From NCBI GenBank assembly GCA_910586205.1, contig CAJUGD010000011.1:1-64000 (forward strand): 64,000 bases of DNA. The letters are read 5' to 3'. Each line of letters opens with the position of its first letter. Positions within the stretch are counted from its first letter, which is position 1. Below are positions 43,531-51,228 of this stretch, piece after piece. Origin of the DNA: an uncultured Lachnospiraceae bacterium. GTDB lineage: Bacteria > Bacillota > Clostridia > Lachnospirales > Lachnospiraceae. The notes beneath the pieces were generated by a model that did no database searches, had not been told where the DNA came from, and worked only from the letters and a program-made list of their open reading frames with translations. The translations under genes were made by a program, and so were the position numbers.

Positions 43531-43567
43531 TTTTGTACCATAGGACGCTCTTTCCCATGATACAAAA
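43531..43567. repeat. Second CATAGGA-type hairpin repeat
   Basis: TTTTGTACCATAGGA and TTCCCATGATACAAAA form an imperfect long stem around CGCTC. It shares its opening with the element at 41318, on either side of the vanW-family gene. Confidence 0.45.
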
Positions 43568-43656
43568 AAGTTTCTGCAAACTTTTCAAAAAAATCGGAAA
43601 CTGTGACATGCAGGCCGACATATGATGAATTGTAAATAATTTTTGGAGGAACTGGT

Positions 43657-43893
43657 ATGAGCGATTTGGCAGCAACAAACTGCGGATGTGACTGCAACTG
43701 TAACTGTAATGCAGGAGGAAGCGGGTGCAATATCATCTGGCTGATCCTTATCCTGTGCTGCTGCGGCGGCGGCAACAATGGATGTGGATGTGAACATAAC
43801 AACTGCTTTAGCTGTGGAAACAGCTTTGGCTGTGACTGGATCTGGATTATCCTTCTTCTCTGCTGCTGCGGCAACGGCAGCTTCTTCTGCTAA
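43657..43893 (+). CDS. Cysteine-rich peptide, chorion-class HCB-like
   Basis: A 78-residue peptide with about 22 cysteines arranged as CxC repeats (CGCDCNCNCN) and CCC triplets. These alternate with two hydrophobic segments (CNIIWLILILCCC and CDWIWIILLLCCC). Firmicute genomes contain such proteins annotated as chorion class high-cysteine HCB protein 13; no function is established. Cysteine density suggests metal binding or cross-linking at the surface or in spores. GGAGG lies before the ATG, and a terminator follows. Confidence 0.75.
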   Translation: MSDLAATNCGCDCNCNCNAGGSGCNIIWLILILCCCGGGNNGCGCEHNNCFSCGNSFGCDWIWIILLLCCCGNGSFFC

Positions 43894-43901
43894 AGACTTC
43901 A

Positions 43902-43922
43902 GCCCCCTTTTCTCAAGGGGGC
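43902..43922 (+). terminator. Terminator after the Cys-rich gene
   Basis: GCCCCCTT / AAGGGGGC stem then ATTTCTTCATTT. The right arm overlaps the 3' end of the opposite 55-codon gene. Confidence 0.7.
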
Positions 43923-44080
43923 ATTTCTTCATTTACTGCTGCAGTTTCCTCAAAAGCAGTTCCCCGGTACTCCCTGCGGCGTGAGCGGCCTTTCGATCCA
44001 TTCATTTTCTTCTGGTACTCCTGACAATCCTCGTCGATCTCGTAAACCGCATTTCCATCTATAATCAATCTTGCTGCCAT
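43913..44080 (-). CDS. Small 55-residue conserved-looking protein
   Basis: Reading leftward from ATG 44080 with GGAGGA upstream, a 55-residue product begins MAARLIIDGNAVYEIDEDC and continues with a basic middle (KGRSRRREYRG) and an acidic end. Ribosome site, codon use and length make it a likely real gene. It converges on the Cys-rich gene, sharing the terminator region. I recognise no domain with a known function. It may be a small regulatory or spore-related protein, which is speculation. Confidence 0.6.
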   Translation of the reverse strand: MAARLIIDGNAVYEIDEDCQEYQKKMNGSKGRSRRREYRGTAFEETAAVNEEMPP

Positions 44081-44217
44081 ATGTTTTCTTCCTCCTCAAA
44101 AGGATACTATGATGATACTGAGCCATTACCTTTTGACTCCCACATCCTAATATATGCAGTTGGTATGTTTTCCTTGAATCCTGCATATATTGTTTCAAAA
44201 ATGTTAAGGAGCCGTCT

Positions 44218-44559
44218 ATGAACGATGAATCGGGAACCGATGTCCGTCTGACAGATTTTGACTATCTGCTTGCAGACCCTCACCTGCAGATGGTGAAAGC
44301 GGCCATTCCCTATATGCAGCAGCCCATGCAGCGCTTTCTTTCCATGATGATTAAAATGCAGGAGTTAAGCCGCACCATGAGCCTTTTCTCAGGAGGCGAG
44401 GTGTCTGCCATGGGCCTTGGATCTTCCGGAGACCGGAAAGCCTCACCGGTAGAAATGCTTCAGGCTATCAAGCCCTATGCCAGCCCAAGAGAACAGGAAC
44501 TTATTGAGATGATTGAAAACCTGCAGATCATGCTGCAGGCCATGCAGACCCAAGCTTAA
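44218..44559 (+). CDS. Hypothetical protein, 113 residues
   Basis: A helical, methionine-rich protein (MQQPMQRFLSMMIKMQELSRT in the middle, MIENLQIMLQAMQTQA at the end) without a recognised domain. AAGGAG is six bases before the ATG. It is followed 16 bp later by another small gene on the same strand, forming a two-gene operon. Coiled or helical packing is likely from its heptad-like leucine and methionine pattern. No signal peptide or metal motif is seen, and I do not assign a function. Confidence 0.6.
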   Translation: MNDESGTDVRLTDFDYLLADPHLQMVKAAIPYMQQPMQRFLSMMIKMQELSRTMSLFSGGEVSAMGLGSSGDRKASPVEMLQAIKPYASPREQELIEMIENLQIMLQAMQTQA

Positions 44560-44575
44560 TGGAAAGGAGCTTTTT

Positions 44576-44863
44576 ATGGCCCTCAGCAACTGGAAACAAG
44601 ACCCCAGGCTCCATCAAATGGCGCCGGAAAAGCTAAACTATCTGACTGCCTTTGCCAACCGGATCTCCGGACTTCCAAAGGAACAGATCCTTCCGGCCTT
44701 TATGTCCATGCAGGCGGATGCTGCCCAAAAAGGCATTCGGTTTTCCGACCAGGAAGCCGAGCTTTTGGCTTCTGTCCTCACCTCCGGCATGTCCCCGGAA
44801 GAAAAAAAGAAATTAGAAGCGCTCCGCTTTATTGCAAAAAAATTGGCTGCCAGGTCCTCCTGA
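44576..44863 (+). CDS. Hypothetical protein, 95 residues
   Basis: A helical protein with no recognised domain, second gene of the pair. GAAAGGAG precedes the ATG. Content such as SGLPKEQILPAFMSMQADAAQ and SGMSPEEKKKLEAL suggests a small, soluble, all-helical fold. Pairing with the preceding gene implies a joint role. A nearby downstream L,D-transpeptidase on the opposite strand converges on it. Function unknown. Confidence 0.6.
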   Translation: MALSNWKQDPRLHQMAPEKLNYLTAFANRISGLPKEQILPAFMSMQADAAQKGIRFSDQEAELLASVLTSGMSPEEKKKLEALRFIAKKLAARSS

Positions 44864-44883
44864 CAGCCATACTTTCCCATATA

Positions 44884-45696
44884 TCACTCTGCCTCCGCCG
44901 AGGGAAGCTCCGGCATAATTACTATCTTTGCCTCTGGCTTTAATTCCTGCACCAACTGTTTCACCCTTTCTTCCGGAATGGCAATGCATCCTTCTGTCCA
45001 GGTCTTTTGGGGATGAATCCCATGGAGAAAAATAGCTGACCCTTTCCCTGGAATACGCTCAGCCGTGTTGTAATCCAAGGCTAACGCATAGTTGTAGGAA
45101 GGAGCCACCTTTATAAGCGCCTCTGCCGAATTCCAGTCCGGATTCACCTGTCTGGTACTTACCATCTGATTATAATGAGGGCTGCTGCTGTCATCCACCC
45201 AAAAATCGTATTCATCCAGCTCTTTATAGGGGAGTATGCTGCCCGGATTCGGAAGGATTCCAAAGTTATTTACAAAGCCATACTCTCCCACAGGCGTTCT
45301 CCTGTCTCCTTCTCTCTTATCTGTGGACATTCCGTTAAATCCACAATAACCGGAAACACAAAATACCTCCTGCCAGCTTCCATCCATATTCTTCCGATAA
45401 TAAGCCGTCTTTACAAGCGGGCTGTCCATCCCGGAACCTACCACCACCACAATCTGATCGGTCTCCTTTGCCGCTGAAAGCTTTCCCACATCTAAATCCA
45501 GATGCAAATCAGGCAAAGCCTGCCCGGCTTGTTCTGCAGGTCTGTTCTCTCCGGGTCCCTCTGCGCTGTTTTTTTCGGCCGCCTCTCCGATAAAGATCAC
45601 CGGAGCGCCCTCTGCCATGGCAGTCATTCCTGTCATGGACATCACCAGGCCCAGCGCTGCTGCCAGCCTTCCTAAGTTCCTTACCCTTTTTCTCAT
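44884..45696 (-). CDS. L,D-transpeptidase (YkuD-type) with signal peptide
   Basis: A 270-residue secreted enzyme. The start at 45696 gives a Sec signal peptide (MRKRVRNLGRLAAALGLV…TAMAEG). The catalytic segment IFLHGIHP…WTEGCIAI holds His225, His228 and Cys237, the YkuD/YafK-type pattern. Such enzymes form 3-3 cross-links or attach proteins in peptidoglycan, acting outside the membrane. The frame extends upstream to 45765, but that would hide the signal peptide. It lies just downstream of the debranching enzyme on the same strand. Confidence 0.85.
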   Translation of the reverse strand: MRKRVRNLGRLAAALGLVMSMTGMTAMAEGAPVIFIGEAAEKNSAEGPGENRPAEQAGQALPDLHLDLDVGKLSAAKETDQIVVVVGSGMDSPLVKTAYYRKNMDGSWQEVFCVSGYCGFNGMSTDKREGDRRTPVGEYGFVNNFGILPNPGSILPYKELDEYDFWVDDSSSPHYNQMVSTRQVNPDWNSAEALIKVAPSYNYALALDYNTAERIPGKGSAIFLHGIHPQKTWTEGCIAIPEERVKQLVQELKPEAKIVIMPELPSAEAE

Positions 45697-45745
45697 ACCT
45701 TTATCCTTTCTCTTTTTCAGATACTTTCTGCATTTTTCCTGCCTT

Positions 45746-47917
45746 CTATTTTCTAACCCCCACAAACACTTTCACGCTCCGCGGTCCAATCACAAAGGTC
45801 TCCCCCGGCTCTTGTCCTGGTCTCTGACGCTCCTCCCATGTATCCACAGCCATGCTCCAGCACATTCCCTCCGGAAGAGAAGGAAGCAGCACCTCCAGCT
45901 TTTCCCAATAGGCATTGGACGCCACATAGACTACATCCTCGGTTCCATCCTCCTCATGTCCCGCAAACATCACCCCTACATACCGTTCATGGGATGCAAA
46001 CTGTCCTCTCCAGGGCTTTTCCCCATGAAAACTGGTATCCGGAAATCCGCATGCACCTTCGCTGACATTAAGCCTCAGAACACGATGGGCCTTGCGGAAT
46101 GCAATCATGTACTTAAAAAATTCAAAAATATCCTGATTCTCCTTCAGACGGTTCCAGTCCAGCCAGGAAGTAATATTGTCCTGACAATATGCATTGTTAT
46201 TGCCGAATTGTGTATTGCAGAACTCATCACCGGCCAGGAACATGGGAATCCCCCGGCTGCACATTAAAAGCCCGAAAGCATTTCTGACCATGCGGCGGCG
46301 GAGACCTAAAATCTGCGGATCATCGGTCTCCCCTTCCACACCGCAGTTCCAGCTATTGTTGTCATTGGCTCCGTCCGTATTATTCCAGCCGTTTTTCTCA
46401 TTGTGTTTTTCATTGTATGAAAAAATGTCATAGAGCGTAAAACCGTCATGACAGGTAATAAAATTCACCGAGGCATTTTTCCTGGCACTTACCCCATAAA
46501 TGTCCCGTGAACCCACCAGCCTTAAAGCCGCCGCCTGGGCAAAGCCCTCGTCCCCCTTCAAATAACGGCGCATGTCATCCCGGTAACGTCCGTTCCACTC
46601 TGCCCAGCGGTTCCAGGACGGAAAAGACCCTACCTGATACAGCCCCACTGCATCCCATGCCTCGGCAATCAGCTTTACATCTCCTAATATCGGGTCAAAG
46701 GCAAGAGACTGTAAAAGCGGGGGCTTGTTCATAGGCGTCCCGTCTTCATTACGTCCTAAAATAGATGCCAGATCAAACCGGAAACCATTGATCCGATACG
46801 TGCTCACCCAGTACCGCAGGCAATTTAAAATCATTTGGTGGACTATCGGATGATTGCAGTTTAATGTATTGCCGCAGCCGCTGAAATTGTAATAATAGCC
46901 CTCCGGCGTCAGCAGATAGTATATATTATTGTCAAATCCCTTAAATGAAAAAAATGGTCCGTTCTCATTGCCTTCTGCCGTATGGTTAAACACCACATCC
47001 AGATATACCTCAATACCGTTCTGATTAAACTCCCATATCAGGTTCTTTAACTCATTGCCTTCCCGATTATGCTCCTTTCTTGCCGTATAACTGGTATTAG
47101 GGGCAAAAAAGCTGACTGTGCTGTAGCCCCAGTAATTGTAAAGCTTCTCCCCGTCCACCTCCCGGTAATCCTGCATCTCATCAAATTCAAAGATCGGCAT
47201 CAATTCTACCACATTCACGCCTAATTCCTTCAGGTATGGAAGCTTTTCCCGCAAGCCCGCAAAGGTTCCGGGATTCACCACGCCGGAGGATTTGTCCATG
47301 GTAAAACCGCGGACATGAAGCTCATAAATCACCAGATCCTCCATAGGCAGCAAAGGGGATCTCATATCTCCCCAATCAAAATCATCTTTTACCACCCTTG
47401 CCTTATAATGCTGCTCCCCAGGCGAAGAATCTCCCCATTGGCTCTGGCCGGTAACAGCCTTGGCATACGGGTCAAGCAGATATTTTGTCTTGTCAAAGAT
47501 AAGGCCCTTTTTCGGGTTATAAGGTCCGTCAACCCGGTATGCATATTCAAACTCCTCGATATTCAGCTTAAAAACAATCATGGAATATACATTGCCGATC
47601 CGATAATGCTCAGGAAACGGCAGCACGGCAAAGGGCTCCTCCTCCATGGGACGAAACAGCAAAAGCTCTATGGATGTGGCCTCATGAGAATATACGGTAA
47701 AATTCACACCGCCCGGAATAGCGGTTGCACCGTTGGTCTCATAAAATCCAGGACGGATATCAAAACCTGCCACATGATCCATGGGAACTAAGTGTATCGT
47801 GCGGGGCAAGGCCAGCTTTTCTACCATCTCCTGCTCCTTTTGTTCCCTCAGCGCCTCTTTTCGGGTTACAATCTCTCCCCTTCGTTCCTTACTTTCTTCT
47901 GCCTGTATTTTGTCCAT
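45746..47917 (-). CDS. glgX: Glycogen debranching enzyme / isoamylase-type GH13 (GlgX-like)
   Basis: A 723-residue GH13 enzyme that hydrolyses alpha-1,6 branches of glycogen or pullulan-like glucans. N-terminal CBM48 region (FTVYSHEATSIELLLF), then the (beta/alpha)8 catalytic domain with VVFNHTAEG, the nucleophile Asp in GFRFDLASILG, the acid/base Glu in LIAEAWDAVG and NFITCHDGFTLYD. No signal peptide, so cytoplasmic. GAGGGG precedes the ATG. Length and order match GlgX/TreX-type debranching enzymes. It is separate from the other glycogen genes, none of which is seen in the window. Confidence 0.9.
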   Translation of the reverse strand: MDKIQAEESKERRGEIVTRKEALREQKEQEMVEKLALPRTIHLVPMDHVAGFDIRPGFYETNGATAIPGGVNFTVYSHEATSIELLLFRPMEEEPFAVLPFPEHYRIGNVYSMIVFKLNIEEFEYAYRVDGPYNPKKGLIFDKTKYLLDPYAKAVTGQSQWGDSSPGEQHYKARVVKDDFDWGDMRSPLLPMEDLVIYELHVRGFTMDKSSGVVNPGTFAGLREKLPYLKELGVNVVELMPIFEFDEMQDYREVDGEKLYNYWGYSTVSFFAPNTSYTARKEHNREGNELKNLIWEFNQNGIEVYLDVVFNHTAEGNENGPFFSFKGFDNNIYYLLTPEGYYYNFSGCGNTLNCNHPIVHQMILNCLRYWVSTYRINGFRFDLASILGRNEDGTPMNKPPLLQSLAFDPILGDVKLIAEAWDAVGLYQVGSFPSWNRWAEWNGRYRDDMRRYLKGDEGFAQAAALRLVGSRDIYGVSARKNASVNFITCHDGFTLYDIFSYNEKHNEKNGWNNTDGANDNNSWNCGVEGETDDPQILGLRRRMVRNAFGLLMCSRGIPMFLAGDEFCNTQFGNNNAYCQDNITSWLDWNRLKENQDIFEFFKYMIAFRKAHRVLRLNVSEGACGFPDTSFHGEKPWRGQFASHERYVGVMFAGHEEDGTEDVVYVASNAYWEKLEVLLPSLPEGMCWSMAVDTWEERQRPGQEPGETFVIGPRSVKVFVGVRK

Positions 47918-48184
47918 ATCATTCCCCTCTCTTTCTTTGGCGGAAACCCTTCTTTAATTGATGTCAAAAATACCTCTGTACTGGTATGCAAAAAACAAAA
48001 AAGAGCCGCCGCATCTTACAGCCTGCCAACACACTCCTGCTGTCCCTGCACTGCGGACCAGAAAGACCGGTATGATGGTGCTGCTCTGCGACAGCTCCTA
48101 ACGCAAATGTTCTCATTTCCGACAAATTTACGTTTATTATATTCTAATTATCTGTAGATTTCAAGTAAATCCTAAAAATATAGT

Positions 48185-49045
48185 TCATTTGTCTATATTT
48201 TTAAGTGATTTAGAAGGCTTGCCTGTACTGTCAATCATCTCATACAGCTTATGAAGCGCCTCCCGTATGCCTCCCACCTCATCGATCAGCCCTTCCTTTA
48301 CGGCCTGCTCCCCCACCAGGACTGTGCCTAAATCACGGGTCAGCATTTTGGTATTATGCATCAGGCATTTCACCTGCCCATATTCTATCCGCGAATGCAT
48401 ACTGATAAAGCTTAAAATCCGATCCTGAATCATGTTGAAATACTCATAAGTCTGGGATGCTCCTATTACCATTCCTGTCATACGTACCGGATGAATCATC
48501 ACAGTCCCTGTAGGTACAATAAAAGAATAGTTTGTGCACACTGCCAAAGGCACCCCGATGGAATGGCTCCCCCCCAGCACCAGTGACACCGTAGGTATAG
48601 TCAGAGATGCAATCATCTCTGCAATGGCAAGTCCTGCATCCACATCCCCGCCGGAAGTATTTAACAGCACCAAAAGTCCGTCCACGCTGTCATCATCTTC
48701 CAGGGAAGCCAGCTTTGGCAAAACATGATCATATTTTGTGGTTTTTGCATTTCCGGAAAGATTTTCATGTCCCTCTACTTCTCCGATTATAGACAAAAGC
48801 TCAATCTTTCTCTGCTTTTCATTCCCCTCCAGGGTCATCTGCCCATATTCCTGGAGCTTTTCATTCTCCTTCTCCTCCAGCTCCTTTTCTCTTTTTTTAT
48901 CCCCGTTCTTACCTTCCCGGTTTTCTGCTTCCTGATCCCCCCTGTTCTCTGCTCCCTGCTTTCCCTGGTTTTCTGCTCCCTGATCTTCTCGATCAAGCCT
49001 TTTGTCCTTATCGTTTGCTGTACTGTTCCATACTTCCTGTCTCAA
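48185..49045 (-). CDS. ClpP-like serine protease, TepA-type
   Basis: A 286-residue ClpP-fold protein. The probable start is TTG at 49045, with AAGGTGA upstream (GTG 49060 lacks a ribosome site). Residues ~15-65 are a charged, repetitive region (GAENQGKQGAENRGDQEAEN), and the ClpP-like domain follows. Its LNTSGGDV start matches the oxyanion side, Ser162 in GGSHSIGV is the probable nucleophile, and His185 in MIHPVRM the base. TepA-like proteins act on secretion or membrane proteins in Bacillus. There is no ATPase partner nearby. The charged extension is unusual. Confidence 0.72.
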   Translation of the reverse strand: MRQEVWNSTANDKDKRLDREDQGAENQGKQGAENRGDQEAENREGKNGDKKREKELEEKENEKLQEYGQMTLEGNEKQRKIELLSIIGEVEGHENLSGNAKTTKYDHVLPKLASLEDDDSVDGLLVLLNTSGGDVDAGLAIAEMIASLTIPTVSLVLGGSHSIGVPLAVCTNYSFIVPTGTVMIHPVRMTGMVIGASQTYEYFNMIQDRILSFISMHSRIEYGQVKCLMHNTKMLTRDLGTVLVGEQAVKEGLIDEVGGIREALHKLYEMIDSTGKPSKSLKNIDK

Positions 49046-49154
49046 AAGAATCACCTTCACAACAGACTGAATTTTATCAAGGCTGCTGCCCTTTCCTGAT
49101 TATCATAAAAATCTCCTAACCATTATGCCCATAATCCAAAAAGCCATGTAAGAA

Positions 49155-49183
49155 TTGCATTTTATCCATATTTTTGCTATGAT
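49155..49183 (+). promoter_or_regulatory. Promoter of the YjfB-like gene
   Basis: TTGCAT (49155-49160), 17 bp, TATGAT (49178-49183). Start near 49190, immediately in front of the structured leader. Confidence 0.7.
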
Positions 49184-49192
49184 AAAAAGTAA

Positions 49193-49306
49193 GCCTCCAT
49201 GTGCCCGGCAAAGGGCGGCATAGTGCCGCACATCAAAGTCTGACGGACACATGAGGCATACACAAAATGCCGAAAAACAGGCATTTTGGCGCTGTATGGT
49301 CAGCGC
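49193..49306 (+). ncRNA. Structured leader RNA, candidate riboswitch
   Basis: An outer stem (GCCTCCATGTG 49193-49203 with CACATGAGGC 49248-49257) contains a GCGGCA/TGCCGC hairpin and GGCAAAG and CAAAG joints. Then come two strong hairpins, CAAAATGCC/GGCATTTTG (49263-49288) and GCGCTG/CAGCGC (49289-49306). The joints recall c-di-GMP-I aptamers, but the GNRA loop is missing, so the class is uncertain. Confidence 0.45.
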
Positions 49307-49373
49307 AGCAAATGCGCAGACCTATTGCGGAGGATTCGAAACTTTCAAAGAAAAAGAAAGGAGGAGGCAATCT

Positions 49374-49547
49374 ATGAATATTTCTGCATTATCCATTCCC
49401 ATCTACTCCGGCAGCGGCGGCACGGGCTTAGAGATCGCCATGATGTCCAAAGCCTTGGACACGGCTGAGATCACTGGCGACGCAATCAACAAAATGTTGG
49501 AAGCCAGCGTAACCGGATTAGGACAGCACATTGATATTCGTGCATAA
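49374..49547 (+). CDS. YjfB-family putative motility peptide
   Basis: A 57-residue peptide with the layout of the YjfB_motility family: MNISALSIPIYS, then ALDTAEITGDAINKMLEAS, a helical region with regularly spaced hydrophobic residues. The family is linked to flagellar or chemotaxis loci in several bacteria but has no proven biochemistry. GGAGGAGG precedes the ATG at 49374. It is expressed behind a 180-nt structured leader and closed by a strong terminator, so it forms a self-contained unit. No flagellar genes are in the window. Confidence 0.75.
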   Translation: MNISALSIPIYSGSGGTGLEIAMMSKALDTAEITGDAINKMLEASVTGLGQHIDIRA

Positions 49548-49562
49548 TATGTCTGCCAAAAC

Positions 49563-49593
49563 AAAAAGGGGCGGCTAAAGAACCGCCCTTTTT
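49563..49593 (+). terminator. Terminator after the YjfB-like gene
   Basis: AAAAAGGGGCGG / CCGCCCTTTTT with an 8-nt loop, a strong bidirectional-type hairpin that also serves the converging cardiolipin synthase gene. Confidence 0.85.
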
Positions 49594-49631
49594 GACCTGA
49601 AACCTTCCCTAAAGCCCACCGCCCTGCACCT

Positions 49632-51188
49632 TTACATAAGCGGCGCCGCAAGCCGAAGCCCTGCTCCGGCCAAACGCTTCCACAGCGGATATTTTCTGCA
49701 TTCCTCCTCTGTGATCTCCTGGCACTTCATTAAGGTTTCCTGAAAATCCCGCTCCACATCCGCCACAGCGCTGCACCGGTACAAATACACCGCGCACTCA
49801 AAATGCAGGTACAGGCTTCTGTAGTCTAAATTCACGGATCCTACCACTGCCTTCTCCCCATCGCTGCTGAAAACCTTGGCATGGATAAATCCCGGCGTAT
49901 ACTCGAAAATCCGCACCCCTGCCCCTAAAAGCTCCCCATAATAGGATCTGGCCAAAAGATACGCATATGGCTTATCCGGCACATGAGGCATCAGGATCAC
50001 CACCTCCACCCCCCGCTTAGCCGCAAAGGTCAGCGCTGTGATCATATCGCTGTCTAAAATCAGATAAGGGGTCATAATATGCACATAACTCCTGGCCTCA
50101 TTTAAAATATCAAGATACACATATTCCCCCACTGTCTCATTGTCCCAGGGGCTGTCCCCATAAGGCATCACAAACCCATCCATCCTTAAGCTGGCCGGAT
50201 AGAAATAATCAGGGCTGCGCAGATATTTCCCATAGTCCTCTATCCCACGCTCCGTCACATTCCACATCTGGAGAAACATCATCAGAAAGCTGGCAGCTGC
50301 CTCTCCTTTCAGCATCACCGCTGTATCCTTCCAATGTCCGAACCGAACCACCTCATTAATGTACTCATCTGCCAGGTTAATCCCCCCGGTAAATGCCGTA
50401 TGACCATCAATAACCGTAATTTTTCTGTGATCCCGGTTATTCTGATAGCTGGAAAGAGCTGGCTTTACCGGTGAAAACATCTTACACCGGATCCCCATCC
50501 TCTCCAGTTTTTGAGGATAATGGTGGGGAAGAAGCGTCAGGCAGCCCATGCCGTCGTACATGAACCGCACCTCCACTCCTTCTTTAGCCTTCCTTGCCAG
50601 CACCTCCAGCACAGAGTCCCAGAATTTCCCCTCCTCCACAATAAAATATTCCATGAATATATACCGCTCTGCCTTCTCAAGCTCCTCCAACAGCCGCGGA
50701 TACCACACATCTCCCAAGGGAAAATATTCCACAGACGTCTTATCATAAATAGGATAACCGCCATAACGCCCCATGTATCCAGCCAGATGGGATGCCCTCC
50801 TGCTCTCCTTAGAAAGCCGCGCCATAACCATCTCATTCTGTTTTAGAAACGGCGCGGTCTGCTTTAAGCTTTCATCCAGCCGGGCCGCAAGCCGGTGGGT
50901 TCCCATCTGAAGCTTAAGAAAAATGTAAAACATGGCTCCAAACACCGGAAATACCAGAACCGGAATCACCCAGGCAAGCTGGTAAACCGGATTCTGCCGC
51001 TGATTGATAATATAGATCACCACCAGGGCGCTTAAAAGCGTAAATCCGCCGTACACAAAGAAAATATGATCCCCCAGCCATTTAAACGCGCCAAACAGCA
51101 CCATAATCTGAATCAGCAGAAACAGCATCACAAAAGCTGTCCTGCCAAAGATCACGCGCAGAAATTTTTTCCATTTCTTCCGATTCAC
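49632..51188 (-). CDS. cls: Cardiolipin synthase
   Basis: A 518-residue phospholipase D-family enzyme joining two phosphatidylglycerols to cardiolipin plus glycerol. Two N-terminal transmembrane helices (VMLFLLIQIMVLFGAF… and LLSALVVIYIIN) are followed by two HKD motifs: HRKITVIDGHTAF in the middle and HAKVFSSDGEKAVVG near the end. GTG 51188 is chosen as start with AGGAGG ten bases upstream. Membrane-bound. It is 40 bp downstream of metY on the same strand, but the two share no pathway. Confidence 0.92.
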   Translation of the reverse strand: MNRKKWKKFLRVIFGRTAFVMLFLLIQIMVLFGAFKWLGDHIFFVYGGFTLLSALVVIYIINQRQNPVYQLAWVIPVLVFPVFGAMFYIFLKLQMGTHRLAARLDESLKQTAPFLKQNEMVMARLSKESRRASHLAGYMGRYGGYPIYDKTSVEYFPLGDVWYPRLLEELEKAERYIFMEYFIVEEGKFWDSVLEVLARKAKEGVEVRFMYDGMGCLTLLPHHYPQKLERMGIRCKMFSPVKPALSSYQNNRDHRKITVIDGHTAFTGGINLADEYINEVVRFGHWKDTAVMLKGEAAASFLMMFLQMWNVTERGIEDYGKYLRSPDYFYPASLRMDGFVMPYGDSPWDNETVGEYVYLDILNEARSYVHIMTPYLILDSDMITALTFAAKRGVEVVILMPHVPDKPYAYLLARSYYGELLGAGVRIFEYTPGFIHAKVFSSDGEKAVVGSVNLDYRSLYLHFECAVYLYRCSAVADVERDFQETLMKCQEITEEECRKYPLWKRLAGAGLRLAAPLM

Positions 51189-51228
51189 CTTTTGACCGCC
51201 TCCTGTCAAAAACCAAACATTGCCTTTT

